A DNA stretch of 27,139 nt from an uncultured bacterium (lineage in GTDB: Bacteria; Bacillota; Clostridia; Lachnospirales; Lachnospiraceae), in assembly GCA_905215625.1 (NCBI GenBank), contig CAJMQQ010000039.1, forward strand, positions 1 through 27,139, written 5' to 3'. The position numbers and the translations under genes are program-made. Of the stretch, positions 6,664-16,161 are shown one piece after another. The first letter of the stretch is position 1; each line of letters opens with the position of its first letter. The notes beneath the pieces were generated by a model. The model saw only the letters and a list, made by a program, of their open reading frames with translations. It did not search any database and had not been told where the DNA came from.

Positions 6664-7953
6664 ATGGCAAAATACAGATTTGAAACACTTCAGCTTCATG
6701 CAGGACAGGAGACGCCGGATCCTGCTACAGATGCACGCGCAGTACCTATTTATGCAACAACTTCTTATGTGTTTCATGACTGCGCCCATGCAGCGGCCCG
6801 CTTTGGACTTGAGGATTCCGGTAATATTTACGGACGCCTGACAAATTCCACACAGGAGGTGCTGGAAAAGCGTGTCGCCGCCCTGGAGGGCGGCACAGCT
6901 GCTCTGGCACTGGCTTCAGGAGCAGCCGCAATTACCTATACGCTGCAGGCACTGGGACAGAACGGCGGACATATTGTTGCACAGAAAACCATTTACGGCG
7001 GCAGTTATAACCTGCTGGCCCACACCCTTCCAGGATTCGGAATTACGGCTTCCTTTGTAAACATCCATGATTTGGAGGAAGTGGAAGCTGCAATTCAGGA
7101 AAATACAAGGGCAATTTACATAGAAACCCTTGGAAACCCCAACAGCGATATTCCGGATATGGATGCGCTGGCGGCACTTGCCCATAGATACGGATTGCCC
7201 CTTGTGGTAGATAATACGTTTGGCACACCGTATTTTATCCGTCCAATTGAGCATGGAGCAGATATTGTGGTACACTCTGCTACAAAATTCCTTGGCGGCC
7301 ATGGAACGACTCTTGGCGGCATCATTGTAGATTCAGGCAAATTTGACTGGACGGCTTCAGGAAAGTATCCTGCTATTGCGGAACCCAATCCAAGCTACCA
7401 TGGCGTTTCCTTCGTGAAAGCAGCCGGATCAGCAGCCTTTGTTACCTATATTCGGGCGATTCTGCTCCGTGATACAGGAGCATCCATTTCTCCCTTTGCA
7501 GCATTTTTACTCCTTCAGGGAACGGAAACTCTGTCTCTGAGGCTGGAACGCCATGCGGAAAATACGAAGAAGGTGGTAGAGTTCTTAAACAGTCATCCGC
7601 AGGTTGAAAAAGTGAATCATCCGTCTCTTCCATCCCATCCGGATCACTCCCTTTACCAGAAGTATTTTCCGGATGGAGGAGGTTCTATCTTTACATTTGA
7701 GATAAAAGGAGGCACAGAAGAAGCATATAGGTTTATCGACAATCTGCAGATCTTCTCACTGCTTGCCAATGTGGCAGATGTAAAGAGCCTTGTAATTCAT
7801 CCGGCAACCACAACCCACAGCCAGCTTTCACCGGAAGAACTGGCAGATCAGGAAATTAAGCCCAATACCATACGTCTTTCTATAGGAACCGAACATATTG
7901 AAGATATTATTGAAGATTTGCAGAATGGATTTCATGGGGCAGAAGAACTGTAA
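6664..7953 (+). CDS. metY: O-acetylhomoserine aminocarboxypropyltransferase (sulfhydrylase)
   Basis: This PLP enzyme of the Cys/Met-metabolism family makes homocysteine from O-acetylhomoserine and sulfide. The start FETLQLHAGQ, then VPIYATTSYVF, the YGRLTNST and YGGSYNLL blocks, and the PLP lysine in HSATKFLGGHGTTLGG (K208) are typical. The 429-residue length fits MetY better than the shorter MetB/MetC group (about 380), and the long insert before SVLANVADVKS-like sequence (here SLLANVADVKSLVIHP) also fits. A weak GAAAGGAA site lies before the start. It is the only gene in the plus-strand block without a glutamine link. The stop is only 9 bp before the -35 of the pur promoter, so read-through would enter the pur leader. 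Confidence 0.88.
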   Translation: MAKYRFETLQLHAGQETPDPATDARAVPIYATTSYVFHDCAHAAARFGLEDSGNIYGRLTNSTQEVLEKRVAALEGGTAALALASGAAAITYTLQALGQNGGHIVAQKTIYGGSYNLLAHTLPGFGITASFVNIHDLEEVEAAIQENTRAIYIETLGNPNSDIPDMDALAALAHRYGLPLVVDNTFGTPYFIRPIEHGADIVVHSATKFLGGHGTTLGGIIVDSGKFDWTASGKYPAIAEPNPSYHGVSFVKAAGSAAFVTYIRAILLRDTGASISPFAAFLLLQGTETLSLRLERHAENTKKVVEFLNSHPQVEKVNHPSLPSHPDHSLYQKYFPDGGGSIFTFEIKGGTEEAYRFIDNLQIFSLLANVADVKSLVIHPATTTHSQLSPEELADQEIKPNTIRLSIGTEHIEDIIEDLQNGFHGAEEL

Positions 7954-7962
7954 AAAATAAGA

Positions 7963-7991
7963 TTGACAAGATAAAACTTAAGAGGTAGAAT
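7963..7991 (+). promoter_or_regulatory. Sigma-A promoter of the purC-dapL supra-operon
   Basis: TTGACA (7963-7968), a 17-bp spacer and TAGAAT (7986-7991). The predicted start is about 7997-7999, immediately before the leader hairpin at 8001. This is the same arrangement as at glnA and the glutamate synthase operon. Confidence 0.8.
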
Positions 7992-8000
7992 AACGTGGGT

Positions 8001-8057
8001 AAAGGCAATGGTGTCTTTAAGTTTCATAAGAACTTAAAGGCACCACTGTCTTTTTTT
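8001..8057 (+). promoter_or_regulatory. pur supra-operon leader: paired hexaloop hairpins versus a long terminator
   Basis: P1 is 8001-8018 (AAAGGC, loop AATGGT, GTCTTT). P2 is 8036-8053 (AAAGGC, loop ACCACT, GTCTTT), with the same stem. The competing fold pairs 8009-8023 with 8031-8045 over 15 bp (one G-U) and extends through 8001-8007 with 8047-8053, with one A-C mismatch. It is followed by a run of T to 8057. It is the clearest of the four modules: the two halves are long inverted repeats, and each half can fold alone into a hexaloop hairpin. P1 has A1/G4; P2 has A1 but A at position 4. The long fold may also end metY transcripts. Confidence 0.8.
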
Positions 8058-8101
8058 GCGTTGAAACATACAGAAAGTGACGTTGTCGGAGGAATGCAGA
8101 A

Positions 8102-8821
8102 ATGGAAAAATGTGAACAATTATACGAAGGAAAGGCAAAAAAGGTTTTTTTAACGGATGATCCAGATGTTCTGATTGTTTCTTATAAAGATGATGCAACG
8201 GCTTTTAACGGATTAAAGAAGGGGACAATCGCTGGAAAGGGAGCCATCAATAACTGTATGACAAACCTGCTGTTTCAGAAGCTGGAGAAGGAGGGGATTC
8301 CGACTCACTTCATTCAGGAGCTAAATGACAGGGAAACGGCAGTACGAAGAGTGAAAATTATTCCGTTGGAGGTAATTGTACGAAATGTGGCTGCCGGAAG
8401 TTTTTCGAAACGGCTGGGAGTAGAAGAAGGAACGGAACTAGCTGAGCCAACCCTTGAGTTTTCCTATAAAAACGATGAACTTGGGGATCCGCTGATTAAT
8501 TCCTATTATGCAAAAGCGCTGCAGCTTGCAACAGAACAGGAGATAGAGACGATTCGAAAATATGCATTTCAGATAAATGAAGTTCTGAAACAGGAATATA
8601 AAGCAGCCGGACTTCGTCTGATTGATTTTAAGATAGAGTTTGGGCGCTTTCATGGTCAGGTAATTCTTGCGGACGAAATTTCTCCAGATACCTGCCGTTT
8701 GTGGGATGCCAAAAGCGGGGAAAAGATGGATAAGGATCGCTTCCGCAGAGATTTAGGCAATGTGGAGGATGCGTATATTCAGGTAGCCAGACGTCTGGGA
8801 TTAGAAGTAGAGAGTAACTAG
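8102..8821 (+). CDS. purC: Phosphoribosylaminoimidazole-succinocarboxamide synthase (SAICAR synthetase)
   Basis: The product joins CAIR and aspartate, using ATP, in purine synthesis. The 239-residue length is typical of the stand-alone bacterial enzyme. Visible signatures are YEGKAKKVF (8-16), IPLEVIVRNVAAGS, LRLIDFKIEFG and ADEISPDTCRLWD, with the D-K-D-R-FR tail. GGAGG (8088-8092) sits 9 nt before the ATG. It is the first gene of the supra-operon, about 100 nt after the predicted transcription start, with the attenuator-like leader in between. Confidence 0.96.
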   Translation: MEKCEQLYEGKAKKVFLTDDPDVLIVSYKDDATAFNGLKKGTIAGKGAINNCMTNLLFQKLEKEGIPTHFIQELNDRETAVRRVKIIPLEVIVRNVAAGSFSKRLGVEEGTELAEPTLEFSYKNDELGDPLINSYYAKALQLATEQEIETIRKYAFQINEVLKQEYKAAGLRLIDFKIEFGRFHGQVILADEISPDTCRLWDAKSGEKMDKDRFRRDLGNVEDAYIQVARRLGLEVESN

Positions 8822-8845
8822 AGTTTCTGAAAGGAAGGAATCGAT

Positions 8846-10123
8846 ATGCTTACATCAATTGTTGGAACAAACTGGGGAGATGAAGGAAAAGGCCGCATGG
8901 TGGATCTTCTCAGCGAAAAGTATGATATTGTTGTCCGTTATCAAGGGGGAAACAATGCAGGGCATACAGTGATTAATGAAAAAGGAAAATTCGTTATGAA
9001 TCTGATGCCCTCTGGAATCTGCCGTGAGAAGACGGTTAATATTTTGGGACCTGGTATTGTGATAGATCTGGAACATTTATATGGAGAAGTTCAGACGCTT
9101 AGGGAAAAAGGAGTGGAGGTAACCCCAAAGCATTTAAAAATCAGCGACAGGGCGACCATCTGTATGCCATATCATAAGCTGATGGACTGTCTGGAGGAAG
9201 ACCGGCTGGGAGACAAAAAGTTTGGATCAACACGCAGAGGCATTTCTCCGGTTTATGCAGATAAATATATGAAAAAGGCGCTGCGTATGGGAGATTTGCT
9301 CCATATGGAAACGTTAAAGGAACGCCTTGGGGAACTGGTGGAGTGGAAAAACCTTACTGTGGAAAAAGGATACGGACATGAGCCGATACAGGCAGAAGAA
9401 CTGTATCAGTGGCTGGAAAAATACGGAGAATATTTTGTGCCCTTTATCTGTGATACTACAGAATATCTTGGAAACGCCATTGAGGAAGGAAAATCCGTTC
9501 TGTTTGAGGCACAGCTGGGAGCACTCAGGGATATTGATTTTGGAATCTATCCATATACTTCTGCTTCTACCACACTTGCTTCTTATGCACCTATTGGGGC
9601 AGGAGTGCCATTTGCAAAGCTGGATGAGAGCATCGGAATCATGAAAGCATATTCCAGCTGTGTGGGAGAAGGCCCGTTTACCTGTGAATTATTTGGAGAA
9701 GAGGCAGAAGAACTCCGGGCAGCCGGAGGCGAATACGGCGCGGCCACCGGAAGGCCAAGGAGAGTGGGAGGTTTTGATGTGGTTGCTTCCAGATATGGAA
9801 CAAAAATGCAGGGATGCACGTATGTGGCTCTTACAAAGCTGGATGTACTTTCTTACATGAAAAAGATTCCGGTATGCACAGCCTATGAAATCAACGGAAA
9901 ACGGACAGAACAGTTTCCAGCAGGAATCGAAGAACTGAATGCTGCAAAGCCGGTCTATGAGTATCTTCCAGGCTTCCAGCAGGACATCAGCGGATGCAGA
10001 ACTGCAGAGGAACTGCCAAAGGAAGCCCTGGATTATATCCGCTATATTGAGAAAATGATTCACTGTCCTGTTAAATACGTATCGGTAGGGGCAGAACGTG
10101 ACGCTTACATTACAATGTTCTAA
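8846..10123 (+). CDS. purA: Adenylosuccinate synthetase
   Basis: The product makes adenylosuccinate from IMP, aspartate and GTP, the first step from IMP to AMP. The GTP/IMP loop GTNWGDEGKG (7-16) carries the catalytic D12, and H40 lies in GGNNAGHT. Further motifs are STRRGISPVY, ATTGRPRRVGGFD-type sequence (here GAATGRPRRVGGFD) and ALTKLDVLS. The 425-residue length is normal. AAGGAAGGA precedes the ATG. It follows purC after 24 bp. Pairing purC with purA puts the two aspartate-adding enzymes of the purine pathway together, while their shared partner PurB is not in the window. Confidence 0.97.
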   Translation: MLTSIVGTNWGDEGKGRMVDLLSEKYDIVVRYQGGNNAGHTVINEKGKFVMNLMPSGICREKTVNILGPGIVIDLEHLYGEVQTLREKGVEVTPKHLKISDRATICMPYHKLMDCLEEDRLGDKKFGSTRRGISPVYADKYMKKALRMGDLLHMETLKERLGELVEWKNLTVEKGYGHEPIQAEELYQWLEKYGEYFVPFICDTTEYLGNAIEEGKSVLFEAQLGALRDIDFGIYPYTSASTTLASYAPIGAGVPFAKLDESIGIMKAYSSCVGEGPFTCELFGEEAEELRAAGGEYGAATGRPRRVGGFDVVASRYGTKMQGCTYVALTKLDVLSYMKKIPVCTAYEINGKRTEQFPAGIEELNAAKPVYEYLPGFQQDISGCRTAEELPKEALDYIRYIEKMIHCPVKYVSVGAERDAYITMF

Positions 10124-10138
10124 GAAAAGAGAAAACAT

Positions 10139-11752
<1,614 letters not shown>

Positions 11753-11756
11753 AAAT

Positions 11757-13595
11757 ATGTGCGGAATTATTGGATTTGCAGGAAATACAGAAGCAGTTTC
11801 CATATTGCTGGACGGTCTGGAACGGTTGGAATACAGAGGCTATGACTCAGCAGGCGTTGCGGTTGTGTCACCAGATGGAAACCTGCAGGTTAAAAAAAGC
11901 AAAGGCCGTCTTGCCGTACTGCGGGATGTGCTGGAGGCCCAGAATCCGTTGTCAGGAAAAATTGGCATTGGCCATACCAGATGGGCTACCCATGGAGAAC
12001 CCAGCGACGTAAATGCCCATCCCCATGTAGGTCAGAACGGGAAAATTGCGGTTGTCCATAATGGTATTATCGAGAACTACCTGGAACTTAAAGAGTCTCT
12101 GATCCGGAAAGGAGTTGTTTTTACTTCTGATACGGATACAGAAGTAATCGTCCAGCTTCTGGAATATTATTATAAGAAAAAAATGAATCTGATGGATGCG
12201 GTTTACGCAGTATTGCATCGAATTAAGGGCGCTTACGCTATGGGGATTCTCTGTTCAGATTTTCCAGAACAAATGATTGCAGCAAGAAAAGACGCCCCTC
12301 TGCTCCTTGGGTATGGAACAGATGGAAACTACATTGCTTCTGATGTTACTGCACTCCTTGCACATACCAGAACCGTTACTTATATGGAAGATGATGAAGT
12401 GGCAGTGATTACGGCGGATCAGATACAGATATATGACAGGGACGGATGCCTGCTGGAAAAAGAAAAACATTTCATCGAGTGGGACGTTTCAGCAGCAGAA
12501 AAAGGCGGATATGCCCACTTTATGTTAAAAGAGATTATGGAACAGCCGGAAGCAGTCCGCAAGACCATTTCCCCCAGACTGTCAGATGGAGAAATTGTGC
12601 TGGATGAACTGAAGGATGTAAACGAATTCATGAAAGGAATTTCCAGAATCTATCTGGTTGCCTGCGGCTCTGCATACCATGTAGGAGTGGTAGGAAAGTA
12701 CGCACTGGAAAAGCTTCTCCGCATTCCGACAGAAGCCTGCCTTGCGTCAGAATTCCGGTACAGCGAACCGCTGCTGGGAGAGTCATCCCTTGTGATCGTA
12801 ATCAGCCAGTCAGGAGAAACTCTGGATTCCATGGCGGCACTCAGGGAAGCAAAGAGAAAAGGCTCAAAAGTACTGTCTATTGTAAATGTGATGGGAAGTT
12901 CCATAGCAAGAGAATCGGATTATGTCCTATACACATGGGCAGGGCCGGAAATTGCCGTAGCAACCACAAAGGCGTATACCACCCAGATGGTACTTCTTTT
13001 GATGCTGGGAGTCTGCATGGCAAAGCAGTTAAACAGGATTGAGGAAAACGAATACCTGGAAATTGTCAGAGAATTTCAGGAACTGCCTGAAAAGATAGGA
13101 GTGGTTCTGGATAATCTGAATCTTTATCAGAAAGCGGCGTCCAGATATTTTAATCATAACAGCGTCTTCTATATTGGCCGTAATCTGGATTATGCATTGG
13201 GATTGGAAGGATCTTTAAAGCTGAAAGAAATTTCCTATATTCATTCCGAATCCTACGCAGCAGGAGAATTGAAGCATGGAACCATTTCCCTGATAGAGCA
13301 TGGAACACTGGTGGTTGCACTGGCTTCCTATGAACCGCTGGCAGAAAAGATGCTGTCTAATATTGTGGAAGTAAAATCCAGGGGAGCAGAGGTGCTGGCA
13401 ATGACTACGGATCAGACGGAAGACATGATCAGAAGCCAGGCATCAGAAGTATTTGTGATTCCAAAGATACATACCCTTTTGCAGCCGGTGCTTGGGGTGA
13501 TTCCATTACAGCTGTTTGCCTATTATATTGCCCTGAACCGGGGCTGTGATATTGATAAACCAAGAAATCTGGCAAAATCTGTGACAGTAGAATAA
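11757..13595 (+). CDS. glmS: Glutamine-fructose-6-phosphate aminotransferase (isomerising)
   Basis: The product makes glucosamine-6-phosphate from fructose-6-phosphate and glutamine, the entry step to cell-wall aminosugars. The protein starts MCGIIGF with C2 as the class II GATase nucleophile. LEYRGYDSAG, GIGHTRWATHG and VVHNGIIENY follow. Two SIS sugar-isomerase domains carry ACGSAYHVG, ISQSGETLDS, TTKAYTTQ and LKEISYIHSESYAAGELKHG, and the C-terminus is the usual KPRNLAKSVTVE. The start lies only 4 bp after pyrG, and its AAGGAG site is inside the end of pyrG. That leaves no room for the glmS ribozyme often found before this gene in Bacillota. Confidence 0.97.
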   Translation: MCGIIGFAGNTEAVSILLDGLERLEYRGYDSAGVAVVSPDGNLQVKKSKGRLAVLRDVLEAQNPLSGKIGIGHTRWATHGEPSDVNAHPHVGQNGKIAVVHNGIIENYLELKESLIRKGVVFTSDTDTEVIVQLLEYYYKKKMNLMDAVYAVLHRIKGAYAMGILCSDFPEQMIAARKDAPLLLGYGTDGNYIASDVTALLAHTRTVTYMEDDEVAVITADQIQIYDRDGCLLEKEKHFIEWDVSAAEKGGYAHFMLKEIMEQPEAVRKTISPRLSDGEIVLDELKDVNEFMKGISRIYLVACGSAYHVGVVGKYALEKLLRIPTEACLASEFRYSEPLLGESSLVIVISQSGETLDSMAALREAKRKGSKVLSIVNVMGSSIARESDYVLYTWAGPEIAVATTKAYTTQMVLLLMLGVCMAKQLNRIEENEYLEIVREFQELPEKIGVVLDNLNLYQKAASRYFNHNSVFYIGRNLDYALGLEGSLKLKEISYIHSESYAAGELKHGTISLIEHGTLVVALASYEPLAEKMLSNIVEVKSRGAEVLAMTTDQTEDMIRSQASEVFVIPKIHTLLQPVLGVIPLQLFAYYIALNRGCDIDKPRNLAKSVTVE

Positions 13596-13623
13596 GGAAA
13601 CAGTGACAGGAGGAAATAACAAT

Positions 13624-15057
13624 ATGGGGATTCATGAAGAATGCGGCGTATTTGGAGTGATGAGCACAAAAAAGGAAAATGTGGCAGAACTGGCCTATTA
13701 TGGCCTCTATGCCCTGCAGCACAGAGGCCAGGAAAGCTGCGGAATTGTTGTGAATGACGACGGCGTATTTTCTTCCTGCAAAGATCTGGGACTTGTGAGC
13801 GAAGTGTTTTCGAAAGATACGCTGGCCCATTTCCCAGAGGGAACCATGGCTGTGGGTCATGTCAGATATGGAACTACCGGAGGAAATACAAGGAGTAACT
13901 GCCAGCCCATTGAAGTCAACCACAAGAAAGGGAAGATGGCGCTGGCCCATAATGGAAATCTGAGCAATGCTCTGGAGCTTCGTGACAGGCTGGAACTGTC
14001 CGGAGCTATTTTTCATACTACCAGTGATACGGAAACCATTGCATATATGATTACCAGAGAGCGGCTGACTGCGCCCAGCATTGAAGAAGCGGTCAGCAGA
14101 GCAATGAAATCCCTGGAAGGGGCCTACTCCCTGGTACTGATGTCCTCCACTAAGATGATTGCTGCCCGTGATCCCTATGGATTCAGGCCTTTGTGCTATG
14201 GAAAGATGCCGGATGGAGCTTATATAGTGGCATCGGAAAGCTGCGCATTATCGGCAGTCGGCGCAGAATTTGTCAGAGATATCCTTCCTGGAGAGATTCT
14301 GGTATTTCATCAAAACGGGGCGGAATCCAGAAAAGAACATTGCGGAAAGCAGAAACAAAAGACCTGTATTTTCGAATATATTTATTTTGCCAGACCAGAT
14401 TCCGTAATCGATGGCGTATCAGTTCATGAATCACGGATAAAAGCAGGGGAACTGCTGGCAGAGAAGTATCCGGTGGAAGCAGATATTGTAATCGGAGTTC
14501 CGGACAGCGGGCTGGATGCGGCTCTGGGATTTTCGAAGAAATCAGGAATTCCCTATGGCATTGGACTGATTAAAAATAAATATATTGGAAGAACCTTTAT
14601 CTCTCCGGGACAGAATGAGCGCCTGGATCAGGTCAGAATCAAGCTTTCTCCTGTAAAAAGTGTGATTGAGGGAAAAAGGGTAGTATTGATTGACGATTCC
14701 ATTGTCAGGGGTACGACCAGCAGGCGTATTGTAAAACTTTTGCGGGATGCAGGAGCGAGAGAAATTCATATGAGAATTTCAGCCCCGCCTTTTTTGCACC
14801 CCTGCTATTATGGAACTGATATTGATTCCGAAGAAAACCTGATTGCCTGCCGCCACAGTACAGAAGAGATTGCAGAATTGATCGGAGCAGATTCCCTGGG
14901 CTACCTGGAGGTGGGAAAGCTGGACAGGCTCATCCATTGCAGGGACTATTGCGCCGCCTGTTTTCATGGAGAATATCCTACTAAAATACCGACTGATCTC
15001 CGGAAAGACCGGTTTGAACAGAAGCTGTCTGAACGAGCTCAGGGAAAGAGGAGCTAG
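13624..15057 (+). CDS. purF: Amidophosphoribosyltransferase (glutamine PRPP amidotransferase)
   Basis: The product performs the committed step of purine synthesis, PRPP plus glutamine to phosphoribosylamine. I chose the ATG at 13624 (MGIHEECGVFG) because AGGAGGAAA lies 7-8 nt upstream; the in-frame ATG at 13603 lies before that site. The nucleophile is then C7 after a six-residue propeptide, as in the Bacillus-type enzyme, whose leader is cut off. Cysteines in KTCIFEYIYFARPDS, LIACRHS and CRDYCAACFHGEYP fit the [4Fe-4S] ligands of that type. The PRPP loop is VVLIDDSIVRGTTSRR. Length is 477 residues. The stop abuts the carA start. Confidence 0.96.
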   Translation: MGIHEECGVFGVMSTKKENVAELAYYGLYALQHRGQESCGIVVNDDGVFSSCKDLGLVSEVFSKDTLAHFPEGTMAVGHVRYGTTGGNTRSNCQPIEVNHKKGKMALAHNGNLSNALELRDRLELSGAIFHTTSDTETIAYMITRERLTAPSIEEAVSRAMKSLEGAYSLVLMSSTKMIAARDPYGFRPLCYGKMPDGAYIVASESCALSAVGAEFVRDILPGEILVFHQNGAESRKEHCGKQKQKTCIFEYIYFARPDSVIDGVSVHESRIKAGELLAEKYPVEADIVIGVPDSGLDAALGFSKKSGIPYGIGLIKNKYIGRTFISPGQNERLDQVRIKLSPVKSVIEGKRVVLIDDSIVRGTTSRRIVKLLRDAGAREIHMRISAPPFLHPCYYGTDIDSEENLIACRHSTEEIAELIGADSLGYLEVGKLDRLIHCRDYCAACFHGEYPTKIPTDLRKDRFEQKLSERAQGKRS

Positions 15058-16161
15058 ATGATGAAAAAATTTGACAGAAAGCTGATTTTGGAAGATGGAA
15101 GTGAGTATTATGGATATGGTTTTGGCTCTGCAGATGAGCGAGTTACAGAGATTGTATTTAATACCTCTCCGGTAGGATACCAGGAAATTATTTCGGATCC
15201 ATCGTATACGTACCAGACCGTTGTAATGGCCTATCCACTGATTGGCAATTATGGGATTGCAGAAGAGGACTTTGAGACAGAAACGCCGACAATTGGAGGA
15301 CTGGCAGTAAGGGATTATAATGACCAGCCGTCTAACTTCCGCAGTGAATATACGTTATCTGAAATTATGGAGAAGTACCGGATTCCGGGAATTTATGGAA
15401 TTGATACCAGAAAGCTGGTACGCTCAATCCGCGATCTGGGAAGCAGAAAGGCTCTGATTACAGATGCAGATACTTCTTTACAGGACGGACTTTTGAAACT
15501 GGCATCCTGTGAAATACCAAAGAATGCAGTGGAACTGGTAAGCAGAAAAAAGATTCAGCAGTACCAGGTTCCTGACGGAAACTATCATGTAGCTGCCGTT
15601 GACTGCGGAATGAAGCAGAATATTGTAAGAAGTTTTAATAACAGAAACTGTAGTGTGACGGTATTTCCATGGAATACTTCTGCGGAAGAAATAGAAAAAA
15701 TAAAACCGGATGGGATTTTTTTGTCCAATGGCCCGGGCGATCCGGCAGATGTCCAGCCAGTTATCGAACTGGTAAAAGAACTGCGGGGAAAATATCCTGT
15801 TTTTGGAATCTGCCTGGGACACCAGATTATAGCACTGGCATATGGAGCAAAGACCTATAAGCTGAAATTCGGTCACAGGGGAGGAAACCATCCGGTAAGA
15901 AATCTGATAACAGGAAAAATCGAAATTACCTCCCAGAACCATTCTTATGCAGTAGACAGGGAAAGCCTTGCAAATACTAATTTACAGGTAACGCACCTGA
16001 ATCTGCTGGATCAGACCATCGAAGGAGTTGCTTGTAAGGAAGACCGGGTATTCAGCGTACAGTATCATCCGGAAAGCGCACCAGGCCCACAGGACAGCGG
16101 TTATTTGTTTGAACAATTCATAGAGATCATGGAGGAAGCGAAGAATGGCAAAACGAACTGA
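15058..16161 (+). CDS. carA: Carbamoyl-phosphate synthase small (glutaminase) subunit
   Basis: The product releases ammonia from glutamine for carbamoyl phosphate, used for pyrimidines and arginine. The N-terminal domain has TSPVGYQEIISDPSY and IYGIDTRKL. The class I GATase half has LSNGPGDP, the nucleophile C252 in GICLGHQ, and YHPESAPGPQD. Length is 367 residues. The start has two adjacent ATGs (15058 and 15061) after AGAGGAG; either may be used. It abuts the purF stop and overlaps carB by 17 bp, so translation is probably coupled. Confidence 0.97.
   Translation: MMKKFDRKLILEDGSEYYGYGFGSADERVTEIVFNTSPVGYQEIISDPSYTYQTVVMAYPLIGNYGIAEEDFETETPTIGGLAVRDYNDQPSNFRSEYTLSEIMEKYRIPGIYGIDTRKLVRSIRDLGSRKALITDADTSLQDGLLKLASCEIPKNAVELVSRKKIQQYQVPDGNYHVAAVDCGMKQNIVRSFNNRNCSVTVFPWNTSAEEIEKIKPDGIFLSNGPGDPADVQPVIELVKELRGKYPVFGICLGHQIIALAYGAKTYKLKFGHRGGNHPVRNLITGKIEITSQNHSYAVDRESLANTNLQVTHLNLLDQTIEGVACKEDRVFSVQYHPESAPGPQDSGYLFEQFIEIMEEAKNGKTN

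Noticed and set aside
13603..13623. Upstream ATG for purF
   Set aside because: The extra seven codons contain the ribosome binding site AGGAGGAAA used by the ATG at 13624.
13429..14016. 195-codon minus-strand ORF across glmS/purF
   Set aside because: It runs opposite two well-supported genes and crosses their junction; composition looks like an antisense frame.
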